From: Citrobacter sp. FP75
Lineage (GTDB): Bacteria > Pseudomonadota > Gammaproteobacteria > Enterobacterales > Enterobacteriaceae
Assembly: GCF_018342065.1 (NCBI RefSeq)
Contig: NZ_JAFDOE010000001.1
Coordinates: 558,001 to 622,000, forward strand
DNA: 64,000 nucleotides
Direction of reading: 5' to 3'
The notes under the pieces: model-generated
Databases searched by the model: none
Seen by the model: the letters and a program-made list of their open reading frames with translations, nothing else
What the model was told of the DNA's origin: nothing
Translations under genes and position numbers: made by a program
In this document: piece by piece, positions 28,539 through 41,468 of the stretch
How positions within the stretch are numbered: position 1 is the stretch's first letter
How the letters are laid out: each line of letters starts with the position of its first letter

Positions 28539-31500
28539 TTGAGCCAGGAATACACTGAAGACAAAGACGTCACATTGACGAAGTTAAGCAGCGGGCGCCG
28601 ACTTCTGGAAGCGCTATTGATCCTTATTGCCCTTTTTGCCGTCTGGTTGATGGCTGCCTTACTCAGCTTTAACCCTTCGGATCCCAGTTGGTCGCAAACC
28701 GCGTGGCACGAGCCTATCCATAATCTTGGGGGGATCCCCGGTGCGTGGCTGGCGGACACGCTGTTCTTTATTTTTGGCATAATGGCCTACACCATACCTG
28801 TCATCATTGTCGGTGGTTGTTGGTTCACCTGGCGACATCAGGCCAGTGATGAATACGTCGACTATTTTGCCGTGTCGCTGCGTATTATTGGCGTTTTGGC
28901 GATTATTCTTACCTCTTGTGGACTGGCTGCAATCAATGCCGATGACATCTGGTATTTCGCTTCTGGCGGCGTGATTGGCAGCCTGCTCAGCACCACGCTA
29001 CAGCCACTGCTGCACAGCAGCGGGGGAACGCTCACGCTATTGTGTATCTGGGCCGCCGGTTTGACGCTGTTTACCGGCTGGTCATGGGTGAGCATTGCGG
29101 AAAAATTAGGCGGCTGGTTACTCAATATCCTGACGTTTGCCAGCAACCGTACTCGCCGCGATGATACCTGGGTTGATGACGAAGAATACGAAGACGATGA
29201 AGAGTCTGTCGACGCCGCCCAAGGAAAACCGCATGAATCACGCCGGGCGCGTATTCTTCGCGGCGCGTTAGCGCGTCGTAAACGCCTGGGCGAGAAATTT
29301 ACCAACCCGCTTGGTCGTCATACCGATGCTGCGCTGTTTTCCGGCAAACGGATGGATGACGAAGATGAAATTGAATACAGCGCCCGTGGCGTTACCGCCG
29401 ATCCGAATGATGTTCTGTTCTCCGGAAATCGCGCCACGCTGCCTGAATATGATGAATTCGATCCACTGCTAAATGGTCACTCGGTGACCGAACCAGTGGC
29501 AGCCGCTGCGGCCGCCACTGCTACTGCAACAACGCAGGCCTGGAGCGCACCCGTCGATCCTTTGCTGCAAACTCCGCCAGTCCCCGGGGGCGTACCTGTT
29601 CAACCTGCACCGGCCGTTGCGTGGCAACCTGCGCCCGCGCCACATGTGACTGAGTCGGTTATTGCACCGGCACCTGAAGGTTATCCGCAGCCTGCACAGT
29701 ATGCCCAGCCGACGGCGCAGGCTTATGAGCCCTGGCAGCAGCCCGCACCGGTTGAACCTCAGCCGCACTATGCTGTGCCGCCAGTTGTCGAATCGCAATA
29801 CCAACAGCCTGTAACCCCGCAGCCGCAACAGCAGTGGCAGCAAGAGCCCGTACAGCAGCCGGTTCATTCACCGGAGCCTGCGTATAACGCGCCATCGGCC
29901 TATCAGCAGGAATCTACATTCCAGCCGCAGCCTTCCTTCGCGCAACATGCTGAACAGCCACTGGCTGTAGAGCCTGAACCGGTTGTGGAAGAGACGAAAC
30001 CGGCACGTCCGCCGCTCTACTACTTTGAAGAAGTCGAAGAAAAACGTGCGCGTGAACGTGAGCAGCTAGCCGCCTGGTATCAGCCGATTCCAGAACCGGC
30101 TCAGGAACCTGAGCGTGTGAAACCGTCTATGCCATCGATGCCTACAGCCGCTTCTATACCTCCGGTGGAATCTGTCGCGGCAGTCGCACCGCTGGCTGCT
30201 GGAGTTAAAAACGCAGCATTGGGTGCCGGGGCCGCCGCCGCTGCACCTGTGTTTAGCCTGGCGGGTAGCGGTGCGCCACGTCCGCAGGTGAAAGAGGGGA
30301 TTGGTCCGCAACTGCCGCGTCCAAATCGTGTCCGTGTACCAACGCGTCGTGAGCTGGCTTCGTATGGCATAAAATTACCGTCGCAGCGTATGGCTGAAGA
30401 GAAAGCGCGCGAAGAGCAGCTTGATACGAACTATACCGACGATGAAATTGATGCTATGCAACAGGATGAGCTGGCGCGTCAGTTCGCACAGTCGCAGCAG
30501 CATCGCTATGGTGAAGAGTATCAGGACGATACGCATCAGGTTGAGGACGAAGAGTCTGCAGCAGAAGCGGAGCTGGCTCGTCAGTTTGCCTCTTCCCAGC
30601 AGCAGCGTTATTCTGGTGAACAGCCTGCGGGCGCTAATCCGTTCTCTCTGGATGATTTTGCTTTCTCACCGATGAAAGCGCTGGTGGATGATGGCCCGCA
30701 TGAGCCGCTGTTTACCCCAAGCGTGATGCCGGAACCTGAGCCACAGCCTGTCGCTCCGCAGCAGCATTATCAGCAGCCGCCACAGCCTGTCGCTCCGCGG
30801 CAGCATTACCAGCAGCCGCCACAGCCTGTCACGCCGCAGCCGCAGGATAGCCTGATCCATCCGTTATTGATGCGTAATGGTGACAGCCGTCCTGTACAAC
30901 GCCCAACCACGCTGCTGCCATCGCTGGATCTGCTCACTCCGCCACCGGCAGAAGTTGAGCCAATAGATACTTTCGCGCTGGAGCAAATGGCGCGTCTGGT
31001 TGAAGCGCGCTTAGCCGATTTTCGCATTAAAGCCGATGTGGTGAACTATTCGCCGGGCCCGGTAATTACCCGATTTGAACTGAATCTGGCGCCGGGTGTT
31101 AAAGCAGCGCGGATTTCTAACCTCTCCCGTGACCTGGCGCGTTCGTTGTCCACCGCTGCGGTTCGTGTGGTGGAGGTTATTCCGGGTAAACCGTACGTAG
31201 GGCTGGAATTACCGAACAAAAAACGTCAGACCGTCTATCTGCGAGAAGTGCTGGATAACGCGAAATTCCGCGATAACCCATCTCCGCTTACCGTGGTGCT
31301 TGGCAAAGATATTGCGGGCGAACCGGTTACTGCTGATTTGGCGAAGATGCCGCATCTGCTGGTGGCGGGTACCACGGGTTCCGGTAAGTCTGTTGGGGTC
31401 AACGCCATGATCCTCAGCATGCTGTACAAGGCGCAGCCGGAAGATGTGAGATTCATTATGATCGACCCGAAAATGCTCGAGTTGTCGGTGTATGAGGGCA

Positions 31501-32387
31501 TCCCACATCTGTTGACTGAAGTGGTTACCGACATGAAAGATGCTGCCAACGCGTTGCGCTGGAGCGTCAATGAAATGGAGCGCCGTTATAAGCTGATGTC
31601 AGCGCTTGGCGTGCGAAATCTGGCGGGGTACAACGAGAAAATCGCTGAAGCAGAGCGCATGGGGCGTCCGATCCCGGATCCGTACTGGAAGCCGGGCGAT
31701 AGCATGGATGTTACCCATCCGGTGCTGAAAAAAGAGCCTTACATTGTGGTCCTGGTGGATGAATTTGCTGACCTGATGATGACCGTCGGTAAAAAGGTGG
31801 AAGAGTTGATCGCCAGACTGGCGCAAAAAGCGCGTGCGGCGGGTATCCACCTTGTATTAGCGACTCAGCGCCCATCGGTTGATGTGATTACCGGGCTTAT
31901 CAAAGCCAACATCCCGACCCGTATCGCCTTTACCGTGTCGAGCAAAATTGACTCGCGTACCATCCTTGATCAGTCAGGGGCAGAATCACTGTTGGGGATG
32001 GGGGATATGCTCTATTCCGCGCCAAACTCGACGATTCCGGTGCGTGTACATGGTGCTTTTGTGCGCGATGAAGAAGTTCACGCCGTTGTTCAGGACTGGA
32101 AAGCGCGCGGTCGTCCGCAATACGTTGAGGGAATCACCTCTGACAGCGAAAGCGAAGGCGGCGGCGGTGGTTTTGACAGTGGGGAAGAACTGGATCCGCT
32201 GTTTGACCAGGCCGTTAAGTTTGTCACGGAAAAACGTAAAGCCTCTATTTCCGGTGTTCAGCGTCAGTTCCGCATTGGTTACAACCGCGCGGCGCGTATT
32301 ATTGAACAGATGGAAGCGCAGGGGATCGTCAGCGAGCAAGGGCATAATGGTAATCGTGAAGTGCTGGCGCCGCCGCCCTTCGATTGA
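28539..32387 (+). CDS. ftsK: DNA translocase FtsK
   Basis: Septal protein that couples cell division to chromosome segregation and activates XerCD recombination at dif. It has 1282 residues: four N-terminal membrane helices; a long Pro/Gln-rich linker (about 180-790) with tandem repeats; a RecA-type motor with Walker A GTTGSGKS at 944-951 and Walker [11 protein letters not shown]; and a C-terminal winged-helix gamma domain that reads KOPS. The TTG at 28539 follows CTGGAGAG and gives the family start SQEYTED. It is shorter than the 1329 residues of E. coli FtsK because the linker is shorter. LexA-controlled. Confidence 0.97.
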   Translation: MSQEYTEDKDVTLTKLSSGRRLLEALLILIALFAVWLMAALLSFNPSDPSWSQTAWHEPIHNLGGIPGAWLADTLFFIFGIMAYTIPVIIVGGCWFTWRHQASDEYVDYFAVSLRIIGVLAIILTSCGLAAINADDIWYFASGGVIGSLLSTTLQPLLHSSGGTLTLLCIWAAGLTLFTGWSWVSIAEKLGGWLLNILTFASNRTRRDDTWVDDEEYEDDEESVDAAQGKPHESRRARILRGALARRKRLGEKFTNPLGRHTDAALFSGKRMDDEDEIEYSARGVTADPNDVLFSGNRATLPEYDEFDPLLNGHSVTEPVAAAAAATATATTQAWSAPVDPLLQTPPVPGGVPVQPAPAVAWQPAPAPHVTESVIAPAPEGYPQPAQYAQPTAQAYEPWQQPAPVEPQPHYAVPPVVESQYQQPVTPQPQQQWQQEPVQQPVHSPEPAYNAPSAYQQESTFQPQPSFAQHAEQPLAVEPEPVVEETKPARPPLYYFEEVEEKRAREREQLAAWYQPIPEPAQEPERVKPSMPSMPTAASIPPVESVAAVAPLAAGVKNAALGAGAAAAAPVFSLAGSGAPRPQVKEGIGPQLPRPNRVRVPTRRELASYGIKLPSQRMAEEKAREEQLDTNYTDDEIDAMQQDELARQFAQSQQHRYGEEYQDDTHQVEDEESAAEAELARQFASSQQQRYSGEQPAGANPFSLDDFAFSPMKALVDDGPHEPLFTPSVMPEPEPQPVAPQQHYQQPPQPVAPRQHYQQPPQPVTPQPQDSLIHPLLMRNGDSRPVQRPTTLLPSLDLLTPPPAEVEPIDTFALEQMARLVEARLADFRIKADVVNYSPGPVITRFELNLAPGVKAARISNLSRDLARSLSTAAVRVVEVIPGKPYVGLELPNKKRQTVYLREVLDNAKFRDNPSPLTVVLGKDIAGEPVTADLAKMPHLLVAGTTGSGKSVGVNAMILSMLYKAQPEDVRFIMIDPKMLELSVYEGIPHLLTEVVTDMKDAANALRWSVNEMERRYKLMSALGVRNLAGYNEKIAEAERMGRPIPDPYWKPGDSMDVTHPVLKKEPYIVVLVDEFADLMMTVGKKVEELIARLAQKARAAGIHLVLATQRPSVDVITGLIKANIPTRIAFTVSSKIDSRTILDQSGAESLLGMGDMLYSAPNSTIPVRVHGAFVRDEEVHAVVQDWKARGRPQYVEGITSDSESEGGGGGFDSGEELDPLFDQAVKFVTEKRKASISGVQRQFRIGYNRAARIIEQMEAQGIVSEQGHNGNREVLAPPPFD
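30741..30841 (+). repeat. 39-bp tandem repeat in the ftsK linker
   Basis: About 2.6 copies of a 39-bp unit that starts CCACAGCCTGTC and encodes PQPVAPxQHYQQP. E. coli FtsK has a longer run of similar QPVAP-type repeats in the same place; the copy number evidently varies. Confidence 0.85.
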
Positions 32388-32498
32388 TTGCAAAGTTAAG
32401 TAATTCAGTATTTTCTACTTTCCTCATGCTGATTTTTGGCCTGGAATGGATAGCAGAGGGATCTCCCCGTCGGGAGTGACGAATTTTGAGGAATAACG

Positions 32499-33110
32499 AT
32501 GAAAAAAATCGCAATCACCTGTGCATTACTGTCGAGCTTTGTAGTGAGCAGCGTCTGGGCTGATGCAGCCAGCGATCTGAAAAGCCGTCTGGATAAAGTC
32601 AGTAGCTTTCATGCCAGCTTTACTCAGAAGGTAACCGATGGCAGCGGCGCAGCGGTGCAGGAAGGTCAGGGCGATTTGTGGGTTAAACGTCCGAACCTGT
32701 TTAACTGGCATATGACGCAGCCTGACGAAAGCATTCTGGTTTCCGACGGTAAAACGCTGTGGTTCTTTAACCCGTTTGTCGAGCAGGCAACGGCAACCTG
32801 GCTGAAAGATGCCACGGGCAACACCCCGTTTATGCTGATTGCGCGTAACCAGTCCAGCGACTGGCAGCAGTACAACATTAAACAAAACGGTGATGACTTC
32901 GTGCTGACCCCAAAAACCAGCAGCGGCAATCTGAAGCAGTTCACCATCAATGTTGGACGCGACGGAACTATCCATCAGTTTAGCGCCGTCGAGCAGGACG
33001 ATCAGCGCAGTAGCTATCAGCTGAAATCTCAGCAGAATGGCGCGATCGAACCATCAAAATTCACCTTTACCCCACCGCAGGGTGTCACGGTAGACGATCA
33101 ACGTAAGTAG
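32499..33110 (+). CDS. lolA: Outer-membrane lipoprotein carrier protein LolA
   Basis: Periplasmic chaperone that carries lipoproteins from the LolCDE complex to LolB at the outer membrane. The 203-residue precursor has a signal peptide (cleavage after VSSVWA, residue 21) and the LolA fold beginning [21 protein letters not shown] precedes the ATG. rarA starts 10 bp after its stop, so the two are co-transcribed. Confidence 0.97.
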   Translation: MKKIAITCALLSSFVVSSVWADAASDLKSRLDKVSSFHASFTQKVTDGSGAAVQEGQGDLWVKRPNLFNWHMTQPDESILVSDGKTLWFFNPFVEQATATWLKDATGNTPFMLIARNQSSDWQQYNIKQNGDDFVLTPKTSSGNLKQFTINVGRDGTIHQFSAVEQDDQRSSYQLKSQQNGAIEPSKFTFTPPQGVTVDDQRK

Positions 33111-33120
33111 AGGCGTGTGA

Positions 33121-34464
33121 GTGGGTAATCTGTCGCTCGATTTTTCTGATAATACCTTTCAGCCACTGGCCGCACGTATGCGGCCAGAAAATTTAGCGCA
33201 GTATATCGGCCAGCAGCATTTACTGGCTGCGGGTAAGCCCTTGCCGCGCGCCATCGAGGCCGGACACCTGCACTCCATGATCTTATGGGGACCACCCGGC
33301 ACGGGTAAAACCACGCTTGCCGAAGTGATCGCCCGTTACGCGAACGCGGACGTTGAACGTATTTCGGCTGTCACCTCTGGCGTGAAAGAAATTCGTGAAG
33401 CGATTGAACGTGCGCGTCAGAACCGTAACGCCGGTCGGCGCACTATATTGTTCGTGGACGAAGTCCACCGGTTTAATAAAAGCCAGCAGGACGCCTTTCT
33501 CCCGCATATTGAAGATGGCACCATTACGTTTATTGGCGCCACGACCGAAAACCCTTCGTTTGAATTGAATTCGGCATTACTGTCGCGCGCGCGCGTTTAT
33601 TTGTTGAAATCGCTTACCACCGACGATATTGAGCAGGTGCTGGATCAGGCGATGGCGGACAACGCGCGGGGCTACGGCGGTCAGGACATTGTCCTGCCGA
33701 GTGAAACGCGTCGAGCTATTGCCGAACTGGTGAATGGTGACGCACGTCGGGCATTAAATACGCTGGAAATGATGGCCGATATGGCAGAAGTCGATGCCAG
33801 CGGGAAACGCGTTTTACAGCCTACGTTGTTGACTGAGATTGCCGGAGAGCGTAGCGCTCGCTTTGATAACAAAGGTGACCGTTTTTACGATCTTATCTCG
33901 GCATTACATAAATCAGTACGCGGCAGCGCGCCGGATGCGGCACTCTACTGGTACGCACGCATCATTACAGCAGGGGGCGATCCGCTGTATGTGGCACGTC
34001 GCTGCCTGGCAATTGCTTCCGAAGACGTGGGTAATGCCGATCCCCGTGCCATGCAGGTGGCCATTTCGGCATGGGATTGTTTCACCCGCGTGGGGCCAGC
34101 AGAAGGTGAGCGGGCGATAGCTCAGGCGATTGTTTATCTGGCCTGCGCGCCGAAGAGTAACGCGGTTTATACCGCCTATAAAGCGGCACTGGCAGATGCT
34201 CGCGACCGTCCGGATTACGACGTACCGGTGCATTTGCGTAATGCACCTACGAAGTTAATGAAGGAAATGGGTTACGGGCAGGAATATCGCTATGCGCACG
34301 ATGAGCCGAATGCGTATGCTGCCGGCGAAGAGTACTTCCCGCAGGAACTGGCACAAACACGCTATTATCACCCAACAAACAGAGGTCTTGAGGGTAAGAT
34401 TGGCGAAAAGCTCGCCTGGCTTGCCGGACAGGATCAAAATAGCCCTATAAAACGCTACCGTTAG
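33121..34464 (+). CDS. rarA: Replication-associated recombination protein RarA
   Basis: AAA+ ATPase related to clamp loaders and eukaryotic WRNIP1; it acts at stalled replication forks. The 447-residue protein has Walker A GPPGTGKT at residues 57-64, Walker [11 protein letters not shown], sensor 1 GATTENPSF and the C-terminal tetramerisation domain. It starts at a GTG with GAGG 7 bp upstream. Formerly called MgsA or YcaJ. Confidence 0.96.
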   Translation: MGNLSLDFSDNTFQPLAARMRPENLAQYIGQQHLLAAGKPLPRAIEAGHLHSMILWGPPGTGKTTLAEVIARYANADVERISAVTSGVKEIREAIERARQNRNAGRRTILFVDEVHRFNKSQQDAFLPHIEDGTITFIGATTENPSFELNSALLSRARVYLLKSLTTDDIEQVLDQAMADNARGYGGQDIVLPSETRRAIAELVNGDARRALNTLEMMADMAEVDASGKRVLQPTLLTEIAGERSARFDNKGDRFYDLISALHKSVRGSAPDAALYWYARIITAGGDPLYVARRCLAIASEDVGNADPRAMQVAISAWDCFTRVGPAEGERAIAQAIVYLACAPKSNAVYTAYKAALADARDRPDYDVPVHLRNAPTKLMKEMGYGQEYRYAHDEPNAYAAGEEYFPQELAQTRYYHPTNRGLEGKIGEKLAWLAGQDQNSPIKRYR

Positions 34465-34535
34465 CGCGATCGTTGCGGTAATGTTGGCAATGTATCCCTG
34501 TGACTGCAGGCTGTGGTCACTTTCTCCCATTTTAA

Positions 34536-35849
<1,314 letters not shown>

Positions 35850-35865
35850 GTTATCATTCCCAGCT

Positions 35866-35892
35866 AAAAAAGCGCCTGCGGGCGCTTTTTTT
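35866..35892 (+). terminator. serS terminator
   Basis: Stem AAAAAAGCGCC / GGCGCTTTTTT with a 4-nt loop and a T7 run, 16 bp after the serS stop. Confidence 0.88.
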
Positions 35893-35900
35893 ATGCCTGC

Positions 35901-35914
35901 TTGACGCCGGACAA
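35901..35914. promoter_or_regulatory. FNR-type site upstream of dmsA
   Basis: TTGACGCCGGACAA resembles the FNR consensus TTGAT-N4-ATCAA and, from memory, the E. coli dmsA site TTGATACCGAACAA. Two TACCT-type NarL heptamers (TACCTCA, TACCTTT) follow within 50 bp. dmsABC is anaerobically induced and nitrate-repressed in E. coli. Confidence 0.55.
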
Positions 35915-36078
35915 TAACCCTTACCTCATTAGTGGTAATACTACCTTTGAACGAAAGTCAGTATTTATCTCTGTCTTTACGTAAATTCACTATATACCAG
36001 TCTGTATAACGATAGTATCGATATATAAACATCTATACAGCGATTGTTTCTTTATTGTGAGCAGCAGAGTGAGCCACT

Positions 36079-38523
36079 ATGAAAACTAAGATCCCCGATG
36101 CCGTGCTGGCAGCTGAGGTGAGTCGTCGCGGTTTGGTTAAAACGACGGCGATAGGCGGACTGGCGATGGCCAGTAGCGCGTTTACCCTGCCATTTACCCG
36201 TATTGCCAATGCTGCAGAAGCCATTAATCCGGCGCAGGTCAATGAGAAAGTGATCTGGAGCGCCTGTACGGTGAACTGCGGTAGCCGCTGCCCACTGCGT
36301 ATGCATGTGGTGGACGGTGAAATCAAATATGTTGAAACCGACAACACCGGCGATGACAATTATGAGGGGCTGCACCAGGTTCGCGCCTGTCTGCGCGGCC
36401 GTTCTATGCGCCGTCGTGTCTATAATCCGGATCGTCTGAAATACCCAATGAAGCGCGTAGGTAAGCGCGGAGAAGGTAAGTTCGAGCGTATCAGTTGGGA
36501 TGAGGCCTATGACATCATCGCCAATAACATGCAGCGTCTGATCAAAGACTACGGCAACGAGTCTATCTACCTGAACTACGGCACAGGTACGCTGGGTGGT
36601 ACCATGACACGCTCATGGCCACCGGGAAAAACGCTGGTCGCACGCCTGATGAACTGCTGTGGTGGCTACCTGAACCACTACGGGGATTACTCTTCTGCGC
36701 AAATCGCTGCCGGGTTGAATTATACCTACGGCGGCTGGGCGGACGGTAACAGCCCGTCAGATATCGAAAACAGTAAACTGGTTGTTCTGTTTGGTAATAA
36801 CCCTGGTGAAACGCGCATGAGCGGTGGCGGGGTAACGTATTACCTCGAACAGGCGCGGCAGAAATCCAATGCACGGATGATCATTATCGATCCGCGCTAT
36901 ACGGACACCGGTGCTGGTCGTGAAGATGAATGGATCCCGATTCGTCCGGGAACCGATGCGGCACTGGTCAATGGTATCGCCTACGTCCTGATCGCTGAAA
37001 ATATGGTCGATCAACCGTTCCTCGATAAATACTGCGTGGGTTACGACGAGAAAACCTTGCCAGCCGACGCACCGAAGAACGGTCACTATAAGGCGTATAT
37101 TCTTGGGCAGGGCAAAGACGGTATTGCCAAGACCCCGGAGTGGGCGGCGCAGATAACCGGTATTCCTGCTGAACGTATCGTTAAGCTGGCACGTGAAATT
37201 GGCAGCGCTAAACCTGCTTATATCAGCCAGGGTTGGGGCCCACAGCGTCACGCCAACGGTGAAATAGCGACCCGCGCCATTTCTATGCTGGCCATTCTGA
37301 CCGGTAACGTTGGGATTAACGGTGGCAACAGCGGGGCGCGTGAAGGCTCATACAGTTTGCCGTTTGAACGTATGCCGACGCTGGAAAACCCTGTAGAAAC
37401 CAGCATCTCAATGTTTATGTGGACGGACGCCATTGAGCGTGGCCCAGAGATGACGGCGCTGCGTGACGGCGTTCGCGGTAAAGATAAGCTTGATGTTCCG
37501 ATTAAAATGATCTGGAACTACGCCGGTAACTGTCTGATTAACCAGCACTCTGATATCAACCGCACGCATGAAATTCTGCAGGATGATAAGAAGTGCGAGA
37601 TGATTGTCGTTATCGACTGCCACATGACGTCCTCGGCGAAATACGCCGATATTTTGCTGCCGGATTGCACGGCATCTGAGCAAATGGACTTCGCGCTGGA
37701 TGCCTCATGCGGGAACATGTCCTATGTGATTTTCACCGATCAGGCGATCAAACCACGCTTCGAATGCAAAACTATCTACCAGATGACCAGCGAACTGGCG
37801 AAACGGCTTGGCGTTGAGCAGCAGTTCACCGAAGGCCGTACTCAGGAAGAGTGGATGCGTCATCTGTATGAACAGTCGCGCAAAGCGATACCTGAACTGC
37901 CAACGTTTGAAGAGTTCCGTAAGCAAGGGATCTTTAAGCAACGCGATCCACAAGGGCATCATGTGGCGTACAAAGCGTTCCGTGAAGATCCTCAAGCCAA
38001 CCCGCTCACTACACCATCGGGCAAAATTGAAATTTATTCGCAGGCGTTGGCGGAAATTGCGGCCACCTGGGAACTGCCTGAAGACGATGTGATCGATCCA
38101 TTGCCAGTCTATGCCCCGGGCTTTGAAAGTTTAAGCGATCCGCTGGCAGATAAATTCCCGCTGCAGCTGACGGGCTTTCACTACAAATCACGCGTTCACT
38201 CGACCTATGGCAACGTGGATGTGCTGAAAGCGTCCTGCCGTCAGGAAATGTGGATTAACCCGCTGGACGCGCAACGACGCGGTATTCACAACGGCGACAA
38301 GGTGCGTATCTTTAATGATCGTGGCGAGGTGCATATCGAGGCGAAAGTCACGCCGCGTATGATGCCAGGCGTGGTAGCGCTGGGTGAGGGTGCCTGGTAT
38401 GACCCGGATATGAAACGTGTGGATCAGGGCGGCTGCATCAACGTGCTGACGACTCAGCGTCCTTCTCCTCTCGCTAAGGGGAACCCGTCACATACGAACC
38501 TTGTTCAGGTTGAAAAGGTGTAA
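36079..38523 (+). CDS. dmsA: Dimethyl sulfoxide reductase catalytic subunit DmsA
   Basis: Molybdenum enzyme that reduces DMSO and amine N-oxides as terminal electron acceptors in anaerobic respiration. The 814-residue precursor has a Tat signal with the twin-arginine motif SRRGLVK (15-21) and probable cleavage near residue 45 (IANA/AEAI). Cysteines 63, 67 and 71 plus one in QVRACLRG form the FS0 iron-sulfur cluster site. The bis-MGD molybdopterin oxidoreductase fold is complete to the C-terminus. The operon dmsABC is intact. Confidence 0.97.
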   Translation: MKTKIPDAVLAAEVSRRGLVKTTAIGGLAMASSAFTLPFTRIANAAEAINPAQVNEKVIWSACTVNCGSRCPLRMHVVDGEIKYVETDNTGDDNYEGLHQVRACLRGRSMRRRVYNPDRLKYPMKRVGKRGEGKFERISWDEAYDIIANNMQRLIKDYGNESIYLNYGTGTLGGTMTRSWPPGKTLVARLMNCCGGYLNHYGDYSSAQIAAGLNYTYGGWADGNSPSDIENSKLVVLFGNNPGETRMSGGGVTYYLEQARQKSNARMIIIDPRYTDTGAGREDEWIPIRPGTDAALVNGIAYVLIAENMVDQPFLDKYCVGYDEKTLPADAPKNGHYKAYILGQGKDGIAKTPEWAAQITGIPAERIVKLAREIGSAKPAYISQGWGPQRHANGEIATRAISMLAILTGNVGINGGNSGAREGSYSLPFERMPTLENPVETSISMFMWTDAIERGPEMTALRDGVRGKDKLDVPIKMIWNYAGNCLINQHSDINRTHEILQDDKKCEMIVVIDCHMTSSAKYADILLPDCTASEQMDFALDASCGNMSYVIFTDQAIKPRFECKTIYQMTSELAKRLGVEQQFTEGRTQEEWMRHLYEQSRKAIPELPTFEEFRKQGIFKQRDPQGHHVAYKAFREDPQANPLTTPSGKIEIYSQALAEIAATWELPEDDVIDPLPVYAPGFESLSDPLADKFPLQLTGFHYKSRVHSTYGNVDVLKASCRQEMWINPLDAQRRGIHNGDKVRIFNDRGEVHIEAKVTPRMMPGVVALGEGAWYDPDMKRVDQGGCINVLTTQRPSPLAKGNPSHTNLVQVEKV

Positions 38524-38533
38524 GGAGTAACCG

Positions 38534-39151
38534 ATGACAACCCAGTATGGATTTTTTATTGATTCCAGCCGTTGCACCGGTTGCAAAACCTGCGAACTGG
38601 CCTGCAAAGACTACAAAGATTTAACCCCGGACGTCAGCTTCCGTCGTATTTACGAATACGCTGGTGGCGACTGGCAGGAAGATAACGGCGTCTGGCATCA
38701 GAATGTCTTTGCCTATTACCTCTCCATTGCGTGTAACCACTGCGAAGATCCAGCGTGTACCAAGGTGTGCCCGAGTGGCGCGATGCACAAGCGCGAGGAC
38801 GGTTTTGTGGTCGTTGATGAGGACGTGTGCATTGGCTGTCGTTACTGTCATATGGCCTGTCCTTACGGCGCGCCACAGTACAATGCGGCCAAAGGGCATA
38901 TGACCAAGTGCGATGGTTGCCACGACCGTGTTGCCGAGGGTAAAAAGCCGATTTGCGTCGAGTCCTGCCCGCTGCGCGCTCTGGATTTCGGTCCGATTGA
39001 CGAACTGCGCAAAAAGCACGGTGAGCTGGCGGCGGTTGCGCCACTGCCGGGCGCACACTTTACCAAACCAAGTATTGTCATCAAACCTAACGCCAATAGC
39101 CGCCCGACCGGGGATACTACAGGTTATCTGGCCAATCCGAAGGAGGTGTAA
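38534..39151 (+). CDS. dmsB: DMSO reductase iron-sulfur subunit DmsB
   Basis: Electron-transfer subunit that passes electrons from DmsC to DmsA, 205 residues. Four ferredoxin-type cysteine groups are visible: CTGCKTCELAC, CNHCEDPACTKVCP, CIGCRYCHMACP, and CDGC...CVESCP, consistent with four [4Fe-4S] clusters. It has no signal peptide; it is exported together with DmsA through Tat. It starts 10 bp after dmsA and ends 1 bp before dmsC. Confidence 0.97.
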   Translation: MTTQYGFFIDSSRCTGCKTCELACKDYKDLTPDVSFRRIYEYAGGDWQEDNGVWHQNVFAYYLSIACNHCEDPACTKVCPSGAMHKREDGFVVVDEDVCIGCRYCHMACPYGAPQYNAAKGHMTKCDGCHDRVAEGKKPICVESCPLRALDFGPIDELRKKHGELAAVAPLPGAHFTKPSIVIKPNANSRPTGDTTGYLANPKEV

Positions 39152-39152
39152 G

Positions 39153-40016
39153 ATGGGAAGTGGATGGCATGAATGGCCGCTGATGATCTTCACGGTCTTC
39201 GGACAGTGTGTGGTTGGTGGCTTTATCGTTCTGGCGCTGGCGCTGATGAAAGGGGAATTACGTCCTGAAGCACAGCAGCGCGTGATTGCCTGCATGTTTG
39301 GTCTGTGGGTGCTAATGGGCATCGGCTTTGTCGCGTCCATGCTGCACCTGGGGTCGCCAATGCGTGCTTTTAACTCCCTTAACCGCATCGGTGCTTCTGC
39401 ACTGAGTAACGAAATTGCCAGCGGCTCACTCTTCTTCGCTGTGGGCGGAATCGGCTGGTTGATGGCGACGTTGAAAAAAATGTCACCGGCGTTACGTAAT
39501 CTCTGGTTAGTCGCCACTATGGTGCTGGGCGTGGTGTTCGTCTGGATGATGGTGCGCGTGTATAACACCATTGATACGATCCCGACCTGGTACAGCGTCT
39601 GGACGCCGCTGGGCTTCTTCCTGACGCTGCTTATGGGCGGTCCGCTGCTGGGATACCTGCTGCTGCGAGTCGCTGGAATTGACGGCTGGGCAATGCGCCT
39701 GCTGCCAGCTATTTCAGTATTTGCATTGGTGGTGAGCGCTATTATGGCGGTGATGCAGGGGGCTGAACTGGCGACAATTCACAGTTCAATTCAGCAGGCA
39801 TCTGCATTGGTACCGGACTACGGCTCGCTGATGGCGTGGCGTATTGCGGCGCTGGCTTTGGCGCTGTGCTGCTGGATTGTGCCGCAGGTAAAAGGCTACC
39901 AACCTGCCGTACCATTGCTGTCAGTGGCATTTATTCTGCTGCTGGTTGGCGAATTGATTGGTCGCGGCGTATTCTACGGTCTGCATATGACCGTGGGCAT
40001 GGCGGTTGCCAGCTAA
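39153..40016 (+). CDS. dmsC: DMSO reductase membrane anchor DmsC
   Basis: Inner-membrane subunit that oxidises menaquinol and anchors DmsAB, 287 residues with eight predicted membrane helices. The ATG at 39153 follows AAGGAGGTG, a very strong ribosome-binding site lying inside the end of dmsB. The frame extends far upstream, but this start matches the family (MGSGWHEWPLM). A long palindrome follows the gene. Confidence 0.97.
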   Translation: MGSGWHEWPLMIFTVFGQCVVGGFIVLALALMKGELRPEAQQRVIACMFGLWVLMGIGFVASMLHLGSPMRAFNSLNRIGASALSNEIASGSLFFAVGGIGWLMATLKKMSPALRNLWLVATMVLGVVFVWMMVRVYNTIDTIPTWYSVWTPLGFFLTLLMGGPLLGYLLLRVAGIDGWAMRLLPAISVFALVVSAIMAVMQGAELATIHSSIQQASALVPDYGSLMAWRIAALALALCCWIVPQVKGYQPAVPLLSVAFILLLVGELIGRGVFYGLHMTVGMAVAS

Positions 40017-40027
40017 CGTGAAAAATG

Positions 40028-40057
40028 CCGAATAGCGCTGTGCACAGCGCTATTCGG
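40028..40057. terminator. 30-bp perfect palindrome after dmsC
   Basis: CCGAATAGCGCTG-TGCA-CAGCGCTATTCGG: 13-bp perfect arms, also self-complementary through the loop. It is a stable hairpin 11 bp after the dmsC stop but has no T run, so it may act as an mRNA 3' stabiliser or a Rho-assisted terminator. Confidence 0.55.
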
Positions 40058-40296
40058 TAAATAAATAATGCGGTTCATCCATGAAATTTTTCGACTGAAC
40101 GAAACGCGATAATTTTGTTTTAGATCAATTAAAACAAGCAGATGTACTTTCTCACTTTTTAGCTATTCATATTAAGAATCAGTAATACAAATCGATCGTC
40201 CTGAAAGCGCTTCAGGCCTCTGATTGCGCCGATTGACAATGTTTTTGGCAGTGGCATGATGCGCATGAAATTTGAACTTCCTCACGGTTTTTATTC

Positions 40297-41445
40297 ATGT
40301 CTACCTATACCCGACCCGTTATGCTGCTGCTGTGCGGGCTGCTTCTGCTGACTCTGGCGATTGCCGTGTTAAACACGCTCGTCCCGCTTTGGCTCGCCCA
40401 TGAAAATCTGCCAACGTGGCAGGTCGGCGTGGTCAGTTCGTCCTATTTCACCGGCAATCTGGTCGGGACGCTATTGACCGGGTATTTAATCAGGCACCTT
40501 GGCTTTAACCGCAGCTATTACATTGCCTCGTTTATTTTCGCCGTGGGCTGTGTCGGACTGGGCGTGATGGTGGGATTCTGGAGCTGGATGACCTGGCGTT
40601 TTATCGCGGGTGTCGGCTGCGCCATGATTTGGGTAGTGGTGGAAAGCGCGCTGATGTGCAGCGGGACCTCCCGTAATCGCGGGCGCTTACTGGCTGCATA
40701 TATGATGGTCTATTACGTGGGGACGTTTTTAGGGCAGCTGTTAGTCAGTAAAGTCTCGACAGAACTCATGAGCGTTTTGCCGTGGGTAACCGGCACGATC
40801 CTGGCGGGGGTGTTACCGCTGCTCTTTACTCGCATCATGAATCAGCAAAGCGAGGAACAACATTCGACGCCGATAGCCTCGATGTTGAGACTTCGTCAGG
40901 CTCGTCTGGGCGTGAACGGCTGTATTATCTCTGGAATTGTGCTGGGCTCTTTGTATGGCTTGATGCCGCTGTACCTTAACCATCAGGGGGCAAGCAATGC
41001 CAGCATTGGTTTCTGGATGGCGGTGATGGTCAGCGCGGGTATCCTGGGGCAATGGCCGATTGGCCGTCTGGCGGATAAATTAGGCCGCCTGCTGGTTTTA
41101 CGTGTGCAGGTTTTTGTGGTGATCCTCGGCAGCATTGCGATGCTTAATCAGGCTGCAATGGCTCCGGCGTTGTTCATGCTGGGGGCAGCAGGGTTTACCC
41201 TCTACCCGGTAGCGATGGCCTGGGCCTGCGAAAAAGTGGAGCACCATCAACTGGTCGCCATGAACCAGGCATTGTTATTAAGCTATACCGTTGGGAGTCT
41301 GTTGGGGCCGTCTTTTACCGCGATGCTGATGCAGAATTTCTCAGACAGCCTGTTATTTATCATGATCGCCAGCGTGTCGTTTATTTATTTACTGATGCTG
41401 CTGCGTCAAACTGGGCACAAGCCTAATTCCGTGGCGCATATCTGA
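40297..41445 (+). CDS. ycaD: Major facilitator superfamily transporter YcaD
   Basis: Inner-membrane MFS protein of 382 residues with twelve predicted helices, matching E. coli YcaD; the substrate is unknown. The MFS loop motifs ([25 protein letters not shown]) are present. In E. coli, ycaC lies between dmsC and ycaD; here the 280-bp gap contains only the palindrome and promoter-like A/T-rich DNA. Confidence 0.93.
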   Translation: MSTYTRPVMLLLCGLLLLTLAIAVLNTLVPLWLAHENLPTWQVGVVSSSYFTGNLVGTLLTGYLIRHLGFNRSYYIASFIFAVGCVGLGVMVGFWSWMTWRFIAGVGCAMIWVVVESALMCSGTSRNRGRLLAAYMMVYYVGTFLGQLLVSKVSTELMSVLPWVTGTILAGVLPLLFTRIMNQQSEEQHSTPIASMLRLRQARLGVNGCIISGIVLGSLYGLMPLYLNHQGASNASIGFWMAVMVSAGILGQWPIGRLADKLGRLLVLRVQVFVVILGSIAMLNQAAMAPALFMLGAAGFTLYPVAMAWACEKVEHHQLVAMNQALLLSYTVGSLLGPSFTAMLMQNFSDSLLFIMIASVSFIYLLMLLRQTGHKPNSVAHI

Positions 41446-41468
41446 GATCATTTAACAGATTACTATGG

